This document shows, one piece after another, positions 1 through 7,999 of a stretch of DNA of 64,000 nt. Each line of letters starts with the position of its first letter. Positions within the stretch are counted from its first letter, which is position 1. Position numbers and translations under genes: made by a program. The stretch comes from CAYQNU01 sp964419055. GTDB lineage: Bacteria; Bacteroidota; Bacteroidia; Flavobacteriales_D; Parvicellaceae. The notes below the pieces were generated by a model that was not told the origin of the DNA, did no database searches, and saw only the letters and a list, made by a program, of their open reading frames with translations. The stretch is from positions 1 through 64,000 of the forward strand of contig CAYQNU010000001.1 of the NCBI GenBank assembly GCA_964419055.1, written 5' to 3'.

Positions 1-37
1 TAATTTATCAAACAATTCGATTGTTTTAATTTATGCA

Positions 38-57
38 AACATAGGAGACACATAGGA
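38..57. repeat. CACATAGG words left of the GxxExxY gene
   Basis: Two near-copies of the octamer CACATAGG (AACATAGG at 38-45 and CACATAGG at 49-56) lie directly upstream of the small nuclease-fold gene. The reverse complement of the same word appears twice just after the stop (490-505), so the gene sits between inverted arrays. What lies left of base 1 cannot be seen. Confidence 0.7.
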
Positions 58-67
58 CTATAATTGT

Positions 68-487
68 ATGAATAATTTAACCCATAAATATCTTGATGAA
101 TTAACTTATGAAGTACTTGGTTCAGCAATTGAAGTACATAAAGTTATGGGTATTGGTCTACTTGAAAGTGTATATCAAAAATGTATGGTAGAGGAATTAA
201 AACATAGAAAAATAAATTTTTTAACAGAGCATAAAATACCTGTAAATTATAAAAATGTAACACTTGATTTAGAGTTTCGGTGTGATTTGTTTGTAGAAAA
301 TTGTTTAGTTGTGGAGTTAAAAGCAGTGTCTGAACTAAATCCTATGCAAGAAGCGCAGCTTCTCAACTATATGAAACTTTTAAAAGCACCAAAAGGAATT
401 ATCATTAACTTTAATAGTTTAAACTTATTTAAATACGGGCAAAAAAATTTGGTTAATGAGTATTTTAAAGCATTACCCAAACTATAA
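68..487 (+). CDS. GxxExxY family protein
   Basis: This is a 139-residue protein of the GxxExxY family (PF13366). The name-giving motif is visible as G30-L-L-E33-S-V-Y36. A later Asp73 and E83-L-K85 resemble the acidic and E-x-K positions of a PD-(D/E)XK nuclease fold. No enzymatic activity is established for the family as far as I know, so a nuclease role is an inference. There is no signal peptide. The gene stands alone, points away from glsB and is bracketed by inverted CACATAGG repeats, which hints at a small mobile or repeat-associated cassette. The length is typical of the family. Confidence 0.85.
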   Translation: MNNLTHKYLDELTYEVLGSAIEVHKVMGIGLLESVYQKCMVEELKHRKINFLTEHKIPVNYKNVTLDLEFRCDLFVENCLVVELKAVSELNPMQEAQLLNYMKLLKAPKGIIINFNSLNLFKYGQKNLVNEYFKALPKL

Positions 488-488
488 A

Positions 489-505
489 TCCTATGTGCCT
501 ATGTG
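489..505. repeat. CCTATGTG words right of the GxxExxY gene
   Basis: Two perfect tandem copies of CCTATGTG (490-497 and 498-505) start three bases after the stop codon. They are the inverted counterpart of the CACATAGG words at 38-57. The two arms have the same order of a T-rich word next to the octamers, which suggests one element rather than chance. Confidence 0.7.
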
Positions 506-535
506 GTAAAATACATGTATTCAGTACTTTATGTC

Positions 536-1492
536 TTAACTTCTCTTTTTATACGTACTCAAATGACGTTCTTTTTTGGAATCGTAAATATCCGCTATGG
601 TAACTAAAATACCTGTTTCTTCTACATCACCAAAAAGATGATTGGGTGCAGTACCAAACGTTTTCAAGGTGGCTGACAAATTCATATAAGCATTTACTAA
701 TGGCGGAATATTTTCGCCCAATTCTCGCACACGTTGATTAAGTATGCGATGTGCTTCCTTGTATTCTAATCCTTTAATTTGTGCTAAAAATTCACTTACA
801 TCAGTTTTAATATTCAGTGGTATTATAGCTTCCACCAAATCTTCTTTGTCTGGAAAAAAGTGTTTCATAAAACTCAAAATACAGTCTCTCGCTTCCACAT
901 TAAAATCGGTGTACATGGTAACTTTTCCGAAAAAGTACTTGATCTCGGGGTTATCAATCACTAAAGCGCCCAATCCATCCCATAAATTATCTAAGGAAAA
1001 CATCCCTTTACGATTGTCAATAGAAGGTTGGAATTTGGGCTGAACAAAACTCCTTCCTAACTCAATAGAATAGGGCAAATAATCACTTATAAAGGTTGGT
1101 GAAAATTTAAATAATTCGGTAGAAGCCACATTATAAATACCATTTACAACTGCAGCCTTTTTCATTAAAATGTAGCGATAACCCCCCACAATTTCTTGAT
1201 CTTCCTTGTTCCAAACCAACAATTGCTCATAACACTGATCGGCTTCATCAAATTCATCAATATCACAGGCCTTGCCAGTTCCACCACCTGCTGCTCTAAA
1301 AGTAACCTCCCTCAATCGTCCAATTTCCTTCATTACATTAGGTGAATTGTGGTGATTGATGATATAAATCTCGTTTTCACCATAATTAGTGGTACGAATA
1401 AATCGTCCATTATTCAACTCTTTGAGAAGTATCTCTCTATCTATTGGTTCTATTATTGGTTCCATATTTTTTTCTTTAGATTTATTCGACAA
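536..1492 (-). CDS. glsB: GlsB/OlsB-like N-acyltransferase (aminolipid synthesis)
   Basis: The 318-residue protein has a GNAT-type OlsB/Acetyltransf_5 core (about residues 35-160) with the segment LREVTFRAAGGGTGK typical of ornithine and glycine lipid N-acyltransferases. In Bacteroides, GlsB N-acylates glycine with a 3-hydroxy fatty acid and GlsA then O-acylates the product. Here the GlsA-type gene lies 200 bp upstream on the same strand, so this is the two-gene form rather than the fused OlsF known from Flavobacterium. Whether the amino acid is glycine, ornithine or another cannot be read from the sequence. ATG codons at residues 1 and 10 are both plausible starts. The interval upstream carries short tandem words instead of a clear promoter. 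Confidence 0.8.
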   Translation of the reverse strand: MSNKSKEKNMEPIIEPIDREILLKELNNGRFIRTTNYGENEIYIINHHNSPNVMKEIGRLREVTFRAAGGGTGKACDIDEFDEADQCYEQLLVWNKEDQEIVGGYRYILMKKAAVVNGIYNVASTELFKFSPTFISDYLPYSIELGRSFVQPKFQPSIDNRKGMFSLDNLWDGLGALVIDNPEIKYFFGKVTMYTDFNVEARDCILSFMKHFFPDKEDLVEAIIPLNIKTDVSEFLAQIKGLEYKEAHRILNQRVRELGENIPPLVNAYMNLSATLKTFGTAPNHLFGDVEETGILVTIADIYDSKKERHLSTYKKRS

Positions 1493-1501
1493 AAGATTTC
1501 T

Positions 1502-1522
1502 CGACTATCGACAAACGACTTC
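1502..1522. repeat. 7-bp tandem words CGACnnn x3
   Basis: CGACTAT, CGACAAA and CGACTTC follow each other in exact 7-bp register just upstream of the glsB-like start. The array resembles the 7-bp GTACTTN words at the other end of the same intergenic region. No function is evident; it may be a repeat-element remnant. Confidence 0.5.
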
Positions 1523-1681
1523 TTACTTAATATTATGTGCTTGAATTCTAACTTACAACGTTACTTTATTAGACTTTATATTCCTCTCAATTCTCAAAAA
1601 ATCAAAATCAACTTCACTTTGTTCCCTTCTATCTTTATTCTTCTAGTCTTAACCATAAAAATGATGCTTAACAACTAAAAT

Positions 1682-1731
1682 TTACTTGGTACTTAAGTCC
1701 CGATAGCCATCGGGATTGTACTTTGTACTTC
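1682..1731. repeat. Palindrome flanked by 7-bp GTACTTN words
   Basis: An imperfect 18-bp palindrome, TCCCGATAGCCATCGGGA (1698-1715), is flanked on the left by TTACTTG-GTACTTA (1682-1695) and on the right by GTACTTT-GTACTTC (1718-1731), all in 7-bp register. The palindrome core matches the one at 44077-44094. The element overlaps the 3' end of the glsA-like gene, whose last codons and stop are read from it. Confidence 0.75.
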
Positions 1732-2580
1732 ACCTACTTTAATCCTCTTACTCTCATCCCCTGAATACAATGAGTATACATGTTGTTTTACCTTTTCAGC
1801 CCAGATTTCGTGTGGTTGGCCATCATTAAATGTTTGCCAAGGAATAGGTTCGCCAAATACAAATGTAATGTTTTTACCTTTTTGTTTGTACATTTCATCA
1901 ACCAAATAAAACATTTCAATATTGGCTTTTAAACCCAACTTCTTGCGCCAAAAGGCAATGTTGTAGAATTTTTTAGAATTCTTGCCTTCAATATAAACAG
2001 GAACAATGTCGCGTTGGTATTGTATAGATTTGGAAATAAAACTCTTTTTCCATTGTAAATCCATAATGGTTTTTCGGTCATGTTTGCGTGAAACCAAACC
2101 GGCAGGAAAGATAAGTAAACATTCATCTGAAGCGTAAACGTCCTCAAATTTTTTATAATAATCAACCGTGTTTTTACCGTGTTTATTGACCGGAACAAAA
2201 ATTGGTGCAAAATTCTTCATGGCCATCAATAAGTCATTGACAAAGAATTTTATATCTTGACGCACTTGACCTACAGCCGTAATAAATGCCACTCCATCGA
2301 GGCCTCCTAATGGGTGATTTGCAGCTAAAATTACTCCACCTTTTGAGGGCACATTTTCAAGACCTTTTACCTTCACGGTTGCACCAACTTCTTTGACGGC
2401 TGCATGAGCAAAATCAACTCCGAATAAATGCTTGTTTTCTTCTATGGCTTTATTTAATTGATCTTCGTGTAATTTTCTTTTAATGTAGCGCAATACAAAT
2501 CTTGGCAACCACTTCAATAATCTGGGATTTTTTGAGGCAATGGCTTTTTCTATATCTATGAACTTTTCGTTTTCAGACAT
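1693..2580 (-). CDS. glsA: GlsA-like O-acyltransferase (PlsC superfamily)
   Basis: The 295-residue lysophospholipid-acyltransferase-type protein carries the active-site block NHPLGGLDG (His89, Asp95), the variant seen in GlsA and the O-acyltransferase half of OlsF. A second block with FPAGLVSRK follows about 70 residues later. It probably adds the second fatty acid, as an ester, to an N-acyl amino acid made by the GlsB-like neighbour. It is the middle gene of a minus-strand run: the DUF4920 lipoprotein ends 9 bp upstream. The last ten or so codons (ending IPMAIGT) are read through a repeat element, so the native C-terminus was probably different. No membrane anchor is obvious. Confidence 0.82.
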   Translation of the reverse strand: MSENEKFIDIEKAIASKNPRLLKWLPRFVLRYIKRKLHEDQLNKAIEENKHLFGVDFAHAAVKEVGATVKVKGLENVPSKGGVILAANHPLGGLDGVAFITAVGQVRQDIKFFVNDLLMAMKNFAPIFVPVNKHGKNTVDYYKKFEDVYASDECLLIFPAGLVSRKHDRKTIMDLQWKKSFISKSIQYQRDIVPVYIEGKNSKKFYNIAFWRKKLGLKANIEMFYLVDEMYKQKGKNITFVFGEPIPWQTFNDGQPHEIWAEKVKQHVYSLYSGDESKRIKVGEVQSTIPMAIGT

Positions 2581-2589
2581 ACTACTTCC

Positions 2590-3132
2590 TTACGGTTTCT
2601 TGATTAAAATACCTGATGCGTAAAAGCCAATTTCAATTAATTCTCCAGTAATGGCGTCTAATTTTTCTTGTGGCACATTCCCTACCCCATATTCATCTTC
2701 TAACAAATGCTGCTGAATTTCTATGGAAGATGTTTGAACATAGGTTTCCCCTTCTAAGATAACCTCTGCACCTTCTGGTGTATCAGTAGGCACAAAAAAG
2801 TCGTGATCTCCAAAAAACACTCTTATTGGTTCACCCTTTGGATTAGGTAAAGTGACCCAACAACCAGCTGTTTTACATACAGCTGCTAAATTTGATTTGA
2901 TTTTACCTTTAAAAATACTATCTTTTTCTATTACCGCTAACATTTCCTCAACTGATACGGCTCCGTCTGGCGTTAACTCTTTAGTTCCGTAATAATCATA
3001 TTCTGCAGTTACGGTATCTTTTGCTATAATCGTTTCAGATTCAGTGGTAGAAGTATTTTCAGCAGTACATCCCACAAAAAAAGAAGCACTAAATAAGGCA
3101 ATTATCCAACTATTTTTTTTCATATTTTTCAA
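2590..3132 (-). CDS. DUF4920 lipoprotein
   Basis: This 180-residue exported lipoprotein has a lysine-rich N-terminus, a hydrophobic stretch and the lipobox F-V-G-C22. The rest matches DUF4920 (PF16267), including the segment AVCKTAGCWVTL and an aromatic-rich FFGDHDFFVPTD strand. The family is common in Bacteroidota and has no known function. The paired cysteines in VCKTAGC could form a disulfide or bind metal; that is a guess. It is first in a run with glsA and is driven by a perfect TAnnTTTG word at 3146-3153. Confidence 0.8.
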   Translation of the reverse strand: MKNMKKNSWIIALFSASFFVGCTAENTSTTESETIIAKDTVTAEYDYYGTKELTPDGAVSVEEMLAVIEKDSIFKGKIKSNLAAVCKTAGCWVTLPNPKGEPIRVFFGDHDFFVPTDTPEGAEVILEGETYVQTSSIEIQQHLLEDEYGVGNVPQEKLDAITGELIEIGFYASGILIKKP

Positions 3133-3145
3133 AGCAATTAAAACG

Positions 3146-3153
3146 CAAAGATA
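3146..3153 (-). promoter_or_regulatory. -7 promoter word TATCTTTG for the DUF4920 gene
   Basis: Read on the minus strand, the word TATCTTTG matches the Bacteroidota -7 consensus TAnnTTTG exactly and ends 13 bases before the ATG at 3132. No convincing -33 element is visible. Confidence 0.6.
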
Positions 3154-3279
3154 GTTTTTTTTGGGTTATCGAAATTCCTAATAAACTGAGTTCGGGATAA
3201 AATTCAGTTTGAATACATAAATCACTTGTTTTTTTATCCAAAAAAACCATCGAATTTTACTTTCAAAAATAAATTAAAC

Positions 3280-3287
3280 TACATTTG
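3280..3287 (+). promoter_or_regulatory. -7 promoter word TACATTTG for the GH31 gene
   Basis: TACATTTG fits TAnnTTTG and leaves a leader of about 40 bases. Inside that leader a five-codon reading frame (ATG at 3312, stop at 3327-3329) ends one base before the GH31 ATG at 3331, so translation of the two could be coupled. Confidence 0.5.
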
Positions 3288-3330
3288 TCCAATACCTTCA
3301 TTTCATAACTAATGAAAATAGATTGCTAAG

Positions 3331-5319
3331 ATGAATCTTTGGAAAACAACTATATGCCTGTTCTTTTTATATTTTTGGAACACATCAATTCTTGGTCAAT
3401 TTTACTTGGATACTGTTGGCAATTACGTGCAATTCAGACAGGAGAAGGATGCGGATGTTTTTGCGGAAATTAATCTCGGTGAAGTTAATTTTGATTATAT
3501 TAATGTAAAAGCAAAAGGTAAATTGGGATCCTATAAAATCCGCTATAATCATACCCATCCTTCCATTAAAAAAATTACCATTCTTGAATTTGACCATAAA
3601 ATTATTACGTTCAAGGTTAATGATAAAATGATTCGATTAAGTCAAACAGAAAATTCAACCAATTGCAATGAGATTCATTTTTGTTCATTGGACAATGATA
3701 CTTTAAACAACCACTGGAATCTTTCATTTGTGAAACTAAAAAAGGAACTGTTTGAAGGAGGAGGAATGCAATTTTCAAATGTGATTAGAAATGACTACAA
3801 AACCATTTATTTGACAGAAGAGAATGGTATTGGAAGAGGTTCAGGTAGTTTAAATAAGTGGACCCGTTTGGCGGGGGTCAATGGTAAAGAATACAGTACC
3901 TATTGTCCTTTGGCAATTATAAAAGGTTCAGATGTGGCTTATGAAATTAAGGGGCATTCATACAGCGAAATCATGGTTTCAAAAACTACCGTTAAAATGG
4001 ACATTTTTGCTCAAGATGTAACGATACTTTTACACAATTTGACACAGGAATCTGGAATTTCCCATTCATTATCAAATGAATTAGATTCCAAAGAAAAATT
4101 ACCTGATTGGGCCTTAGGAACAATAGTTGGCTTACAAGGAGGGTCAGAATATGTGCTCGAAAAAGTGCATTATTTGCTTGAAAAAGGAGCCCATATTGAT
4201 GCGGTTTGGATTCAGGACTGGGTAGGTAAACTACCTACAAAATACGGGAGTCGATTGCAGTGGAAATGGCAATTAGACGGTACTCATTACAATAACTTTG
4301 ACAATTTCAAAGCAGAACTAAAGGCCAACAATATCAAATTATTAGGTTACATAAATCCGTTTTTTGCGGAAGAAGGAACCTATTCTGAAGAAGGTCTTCA
4401 GAAGGGATATTTTGTACAAAACGAATTGGGAGAAACAGAGCGATTTAATTTTGGAGGTATGAGTGGTTATATGCTCGACATATTTAATCCTGCGGCTTAT
4501 TCTTGGATGAAAAACATCATCAAAACAAATTTAATCAACTCGGGTTTTGATGGTTGGATGGCTGATTTTGGTGAATGGTTACCCATACTCAAAGGCAAAC
4601 AATTTGCCCGTAGCGCAGAGTTGCACAATCGCTATCCAGTTTTATGGGCACGTTTAAACCGCGAAGTGATTAATGAAAGTGGAAAAGAATTAATTTTCTT
4701 TAACCGCTCAGGAGGTCAAGATGTCCAAAAATACAGCAATATGATGTGGATAGGAGATCAACTAACCGATTACAGTGAGAAAGATGGTTTACCTTCTGTA
4801 TTTGTTGCTTATTTATCCTCTGCTGCTAGCGGTCTTCCCATTGTTCACAGTGATGTTGGAGGCTATACATCAGTAAATAAATCCATTCTTAAAAAGGTGG
4901 TACGTGATGAAAATTTATTAAAAGATTGGATGTTACTAGAAGCCTTTACTCCTGTATTTAGAACTCACGAAGGTTTATTACCTTCTGAGAATGCCCAAGT
5001 CTATGATAATGAAAATTTGGCCATCATATTTGCTAGGTTTACAAACATACACCATGTTTTAATGCCTTATTTCAAGGAATTGGGAACCCCCAGTAATTCA
5101 ATTAAACCCTTTCAAATTGAAAATGATTTAGTTGGAGATTTGGCATTTAAGGTTGGTAATGACATTATTATCGCTTTCAAACCAAATTTCACTATGCTTA
5201 AATCGATTCAATGGAAACTCGTAAATAATGAGGGTAAATTAAGTGACACGACATTACCTAACCAAAAAGTAATCGTTATGATCAAAAAAGGTAGCATTAT
5301 AGAACGGCTTTTGAAGTGA
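3331..5319 (+). CDS. Secreted GH31 glycosidase, probable sulfoquinovosidase
   Basis: This 662-residue glycoside hydrolase family 31 enzyme has an N-terminal signal peptide (about residues 1-22). The nucleophile sits in GWMADFGEWLP (Asp412) and the acid/base in WIGDQ (Asp476), as in E. coli YihQ (Asp405 and Asp472). The YihQ residues that hold the sulfonate, as I recall them (Arg301, Trp304, Tyr508), have counterparts at Arg308, Trp311 and Tyr512 with consistent offsets of 7, 7 and 4. It therefore probably releases sulfoquinovose from plant or cyanobacterial sulfolipid headgroups, outside the cytoplasm. No other sulfoquinovose genes are nearby. An ordinary alpha-glucosidase role is the alternative but explains these residues less well. 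Confidence 0.8.
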   Translation: MNLWKTTICLFFLYFWNTSILGQFYLDTVGNYVQFRQEKDADVFAEINLGEVNFDYINVKAKGKLGSYKIRYNHTHPSIKKITILEFDHKIITFKVNDKMIRLSQTENSTNCNEIHFCSLDNDTLNNHWNLSFVKLKKELFEGGGMQFSNVIRNDYKTIYLTEENGIGRGSGSLNKWTRLAGVNGKEYSTYCPLAIIKGSDVAYEIKGHSYSEIMVSKTTVKMDIFAQDVTILLHNLTQESGISHSLSNELDSKEKLPDWALGTIVGLQGGSEYVLEKVHYLLEKGAHIDAVWIQDWVGKLPTKYGSRLQWKWQLDGTHYNNFDNFKAELKANNIKLLGYINPFFAEEGTYSEEGLQKGYFVQNELGETERFNFGGMSGYMLDIFNPAAYSWMKNIIKTNLINSGFDGWMADFGEWLPILKGKQFARSAELHNRYPVLWARLNREVINESGKELIFFNRSGGQDVQKYSNMMWIGDQLTDYSEKDGLPSVFVAYLSSAASGLPIVHSDVGGYTSVNKSILKKVVRDENLLKDWMLLEAFTPVFRTHEGLLPSENAQVYDNENLAIIFARFTNIHHVLMPYFKELGTPSNSIKPFQIENDLVGDLAFKVGNDIIIAFKPNFTMLKSIQWKLVNNEGKLSDTTLPNQKVIVMIKKGSIIERLLK

Positions 5320-5430
5320 AAAGGTGGTATTTCCAATATTTTGAATTAGAAAGGTAAAATAATCGTATTCAATAATCCTTTCTTATTTTTTATTTCGATA
5401 CTTTTACTTTCACTAAACCCTATTCTTTCT

Positions 5431-5934
5431 ATGATTAAAACATTAACACTTGTGCTTTTTAGTTCACTCATATTTAGTGCTTGCACAAAAGATAAAACTC
5501 CTGCTCCTACAGATGCTCAATTAGTTAAATTAGTTTTTGAAACGTCTAATTTCCGATATTATCAAGATAATGATAGTTTATATTCAAAAACATCGGGAAG
5601 TGGGCATAATTTTCCCTTTCTAAAAACCAAATACAATACGATTGCAGCCTCTCAACTAGATAGTGAAGGAAATATTTTGCCCAATGCTTTATTTCCAGAA
5701 GAATCATTTATTGTCAAAGAACTCTACAGTGATTCCAATACAATTGAGGTGTTTGCCGTGCTGTATAAAAATTCGGGAAACGTTAATGCCGATGCCAATG
5801 GTTGGGTTTGGGCATATGTGAATGCCGATAAATCAATCGGTTTTGAATCATCCAGAAAAGGTGTTGGCTGTATCAGTTGTCACTCACAATCGGGTAACCT
5901 TGACTATATGTTGATGAATAAATTTTATCCTTAA
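5431..5934 (+). CDS. Monohaem c-type lipoprotein, cytochrome P460-like
   Basis: The 167-residue protein has a signal peptide ending in the lipobox F-S-A-C18 and one haem c site near the C-terminus (C147-I-S-C-H151). A tryptophan-rich strand (WVWAY) and the segment SSRKGVGCISCH before the haem resemble the cytochrome P460-type lipoproteins of Bacteroidota. It would be a periplasmic or surface electron carrier or haem enzyme. It lacks a recognisable partner gene. The assignment to P460 rather than another small haem fold is tentative; the haem motif itself is clear. Confidence 0.65.
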   Translation: MIKTLTLVLFSSLIFSACTKDKTPAPTDAQLVKLVFETSNFRYYQDNDSLYSKTSGSGHNFPFLKTKYNTIAASQLDSEGNILPNALFPEESFIVKELYSDSNTIEVFAVLYKNSGNVNADANGWVWAYVNADKSIGFESSRKGVGCISCHSQSGNLDYMLMNKFYP

Positions 5935-5945
5935 TTAAATCTATA

Positions 5946-6833
5946 TTATTCAATCCCCAAATAAGGGTTGTAAATATAATTAGAATCCAAATGGATTTTT
6001 TTGGTTTGAATAAATTGCAAAACGGCAGATGGATATTTAGCTAATGCTCCTGCAGGTAATACTTTTTCCCATTTAGTGGATTGCCATAGCCAAGGTGGAT
6101 TAGCTCCTTTGCCATTGTTGCCTTTAATGGTTTGATCCTTCTCAAAAAATAAAAAATTCGAACGTTGGCTCCATAACTCATTTGGTGCAAAAAGATTGAT
6201 GAGTTCGTAGCTGGTAACGGTTTGATTCAAAAACTTTCGTTTATGAAAATTAACGCTTGTTGGAAAGTAAATAACCGCCCTTTCTTTTCTTATTATGTCT
6301 TTTGCTAATTTACAACCATGCCCTTTGGCTTGTTGGATGGTAAAATATTTATCTTCTTCAAATAACTTATTCTTTTCAAATTTTGAAGCTGAATTGTAAA
6401 TCAACTGATGATGAAATACGGTTACAATACCTTCTAATTTTCCAAAATCGGTTGTGTCCTTTTTTATAAAGTAAACAGCTCCTTCTAAATCATTTTCATG
6501 CTGGCCAATTTTGGTAAAAGGCGTGCGCGTCCAATCTCTGGGATGAAAATAAGCATAAGTAATGAAGTAATGAGAAGGAGACTCCACCACGGCATAATAT
6601 ACAACGGGTTTGATTTCATGTGTTTCAAGGTTTTCCCAATTGTTGGTAGCGTCCCAATCACCATCAAAATTACATGCTGCAAGTTGGTCACTTTTGCCTT
6701 GCAGACTGTTTTTTCCCTTTTTACAAACATTTTGAATGTGTATAGGAGCATAATGAAGTGCTATAGCTTCGTATTTTTGTGCCAACAATATGGATGAAAA
6801 CAACAGCAGTATTATTAGAAAAAGTTGCTTCAT
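5946..6833 (-). CDS. Secreted protein of unknown function
   Basis: The 295-residue protein has a clear Sec signal peptide (MKQLFLIILLLFSSILLAQ) and no lipobox. Conserved-looking segments include HYAPIHI near the start, ITYAYFHPRDW, and GQHENDLEGAVYF, a His/Glu/Asp cluster that could bind metal. The layout is distantly reminiscent of Vps62/DUF946-type proteins, but I do not recognise the family with confidence. Its ATG overlaps the stop of the upstream ATPase gene (ATGA, 6830-6833), so the two are translationally coupled. It converges with the haem lipoprotein gene, 11 bp away. Confidence 0.6.
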   Translation of the reverse strand: MKQLFLIILLLFSSILLAQKYEAIALHYAPIHIQNVCKKGKNSLQGKSDQLAACNFDGDWDATNNWENLETHEIKPVVYYAVVESPSHYFITYAYFHPRDWTRTPFTKIGQHENDLEGAVYFIKKDTTDFGKLEGIVTVFHHQLIYNSASKFEKNKLFEEDKYFTIQQAKGHGCKLAKDIIRKERAVIYFPTSVNFHKRKFLNQTVTSYELINLFAPNELWSQRSNFLFFEKDQTIKGNNGKGANPPWLWQSTKWEKVLPAGALAKYPSAVLQFIQTKKIHLDSNYIYNPYLGIE

Positions 6834-7981
6834 ATTTGATCAGCATTATTCCAACTTACAATCGTTTCATGAGTACGTTTTTCTGATTTTGCTTGGGTAT
6901 TGAATAAATAATGTTGCATCGTAAGGGAATTGTCCAAACCATCTAATTTATGCAGTGATTTAATAAATTCACTTTTAACGGTTTCTGAAGCTTTCATTTC
7001 GATACATTGCACTTTTGTGCCTCTTTCCAATATCAAATCAATTTCATTCCCATTACTGTCTCTCCAAAAGTAGACGCTTTTATGATTACCCAAATTCTTA
7101 TGGTTTTTTAATACTTCCAATAAACCAAAATTTTCAAATAAGGCTCCTTTATATGTGGAAGTTTGTAATTCTTCTTCGCTTTCAATGCCTAATAAATAAC
7201 TAACTAAACCTACATCATAAAAATATAGTTTGGGTGATTTTATTACTCTTTTTGAAAAGTTTTTGTGCCATGGTTTTAAAGTATACAGTATGTAACTTGC
7301 TTCTAAAATGGTAACCCATCGTTGCACTGTTTTTACATCCACACCAATTGATTTTGAAAGCTCATTGGCATTGAATAGTTGACCAACGTGATGTGCGCAT
7401 AAATCAATAAAATTTCTGAATAACTTTAAATCATGGACATTTATCAAGCTTCGAACATCACGTTCAATGTAGGTTTGAATATACGATGGATAAAAATCTG
7501 ATGAAGCTATATTTTTGTTATAAATACGGGGATAACCGCCTTTTACTATTGTCTGCCAAACATTTTGTTGAGTCTGAGTCTCTATTTCACTGTATGATAG
7601 CGGCAATAATTCAGTTAGGTATATTCTTCCAGCCAGACTTTGAGTTATTTTTTCGAGTAATAAGAAGTTTTGTGAGCCACTCAAAATATATTGTCCAGGA
7701 ATGTCTTTTTGATCAACAATTTCCTGAATGTATGAAAATAAATTAGGCGCATTTTGTGCTTCGTCAATAATTACATATTGGTCATATACTTTCAAAAAAC
7801 CCTTTGGATCGCTCGTTGCAAAAAATAAATCATCTGGATTTTCTAGGGATACATATCTGTAATTGGGAAATGTTAATTTACTCAAAGTTGTTTTACCAGA
7901 TTGTCGAGGTCCAGTAAAAACCAAAATTGGAAATTTTTGAGCCATTTCCGAAATTTTTAACGATGCCTTTCGTTGAATCAT
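6830..7981 (-). CDS. AAA ATPase with DUF4143 domain
   Basis: This 383-residue protein of the AAA_14/DUF4143 type has a Walker A at 24-31 (GPRQSGKT), a Walker B with VIIDEA (70-75), a winged-helix-like middle part, and a C-terminal DUF4143 domain. The latter contains EIDLIL and IEMKAS, the pattern of a PD-(D/E)XK nuclease fold. The cellular role of the family is unknown. The -7 word at 7986-7993 is so close to the ATG at 7981 that the mRNA may be leaderless, or translation may begin at Met13. A 22-bp tandem repeat lies just upstream. Confidence 0.85.
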   Translation of the reverse strand: MIQRKASLKISEMAQKFPILVFTGPRQSGKTTLSKLTFPNYRYVSLENPDDLFFATSDPKGFLKVYDQYVIIDEAQNAPNLFSYIQEIVDQKDIPGQYILSGSQNFLLLEKITQSLAGRIYLTELLPLSYSEIETQTQQNVWQTIVKGGYPRIYNKNIASSDFYPSYIQTYIERDVRSLINVHDLKLFRNFIDLCAHHVGQLFNANELSKSIGVDVKTVQRWVTILEASYILYTLKPWHKNFSKRVIKSPKLYFYDVGLVSYLLGIESEEELQTSTYKGALFENFGLLEVLKNHKNLGNHKSVYFWRDSNGNEIDLILERGTKVQCIEMKASETVKSEFIKSLHKLDGLDNSLTMQHYLFNTQAKSEKRTHETIVSWNNADQI

Positions 7982-7985
7982 CCAA

Positions 7986-7993
7986 CAAAGGTA
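7986..7993 (-). promoter_or_regulatory. -7 promoter word TACCTTTG for the ATPase gene
   Basis: TACCTTTG on the minus strand is a perfect TAnnTTTG match with only four bases between it and the ATG. A transcript starting at the usual distance would begin at or inside the start codon, which implies a leaderless mRNA or a downstream start. Confidence 0.5.
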
Positions 7994-7999
7994 TGAAAA

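Noticed and set aside
68..487. Restriction or toxin-antitoxin system at the left edge
   Set aside because: The gene is single, without a methylase, antitoxin or partner; only the fold hints at a nuclease.
3331..5319. Sulfoquinovose catabolic operon
   Set aside because: Only the glycosidase is present; the neighbours are unrelated haem and aminolipid genes.
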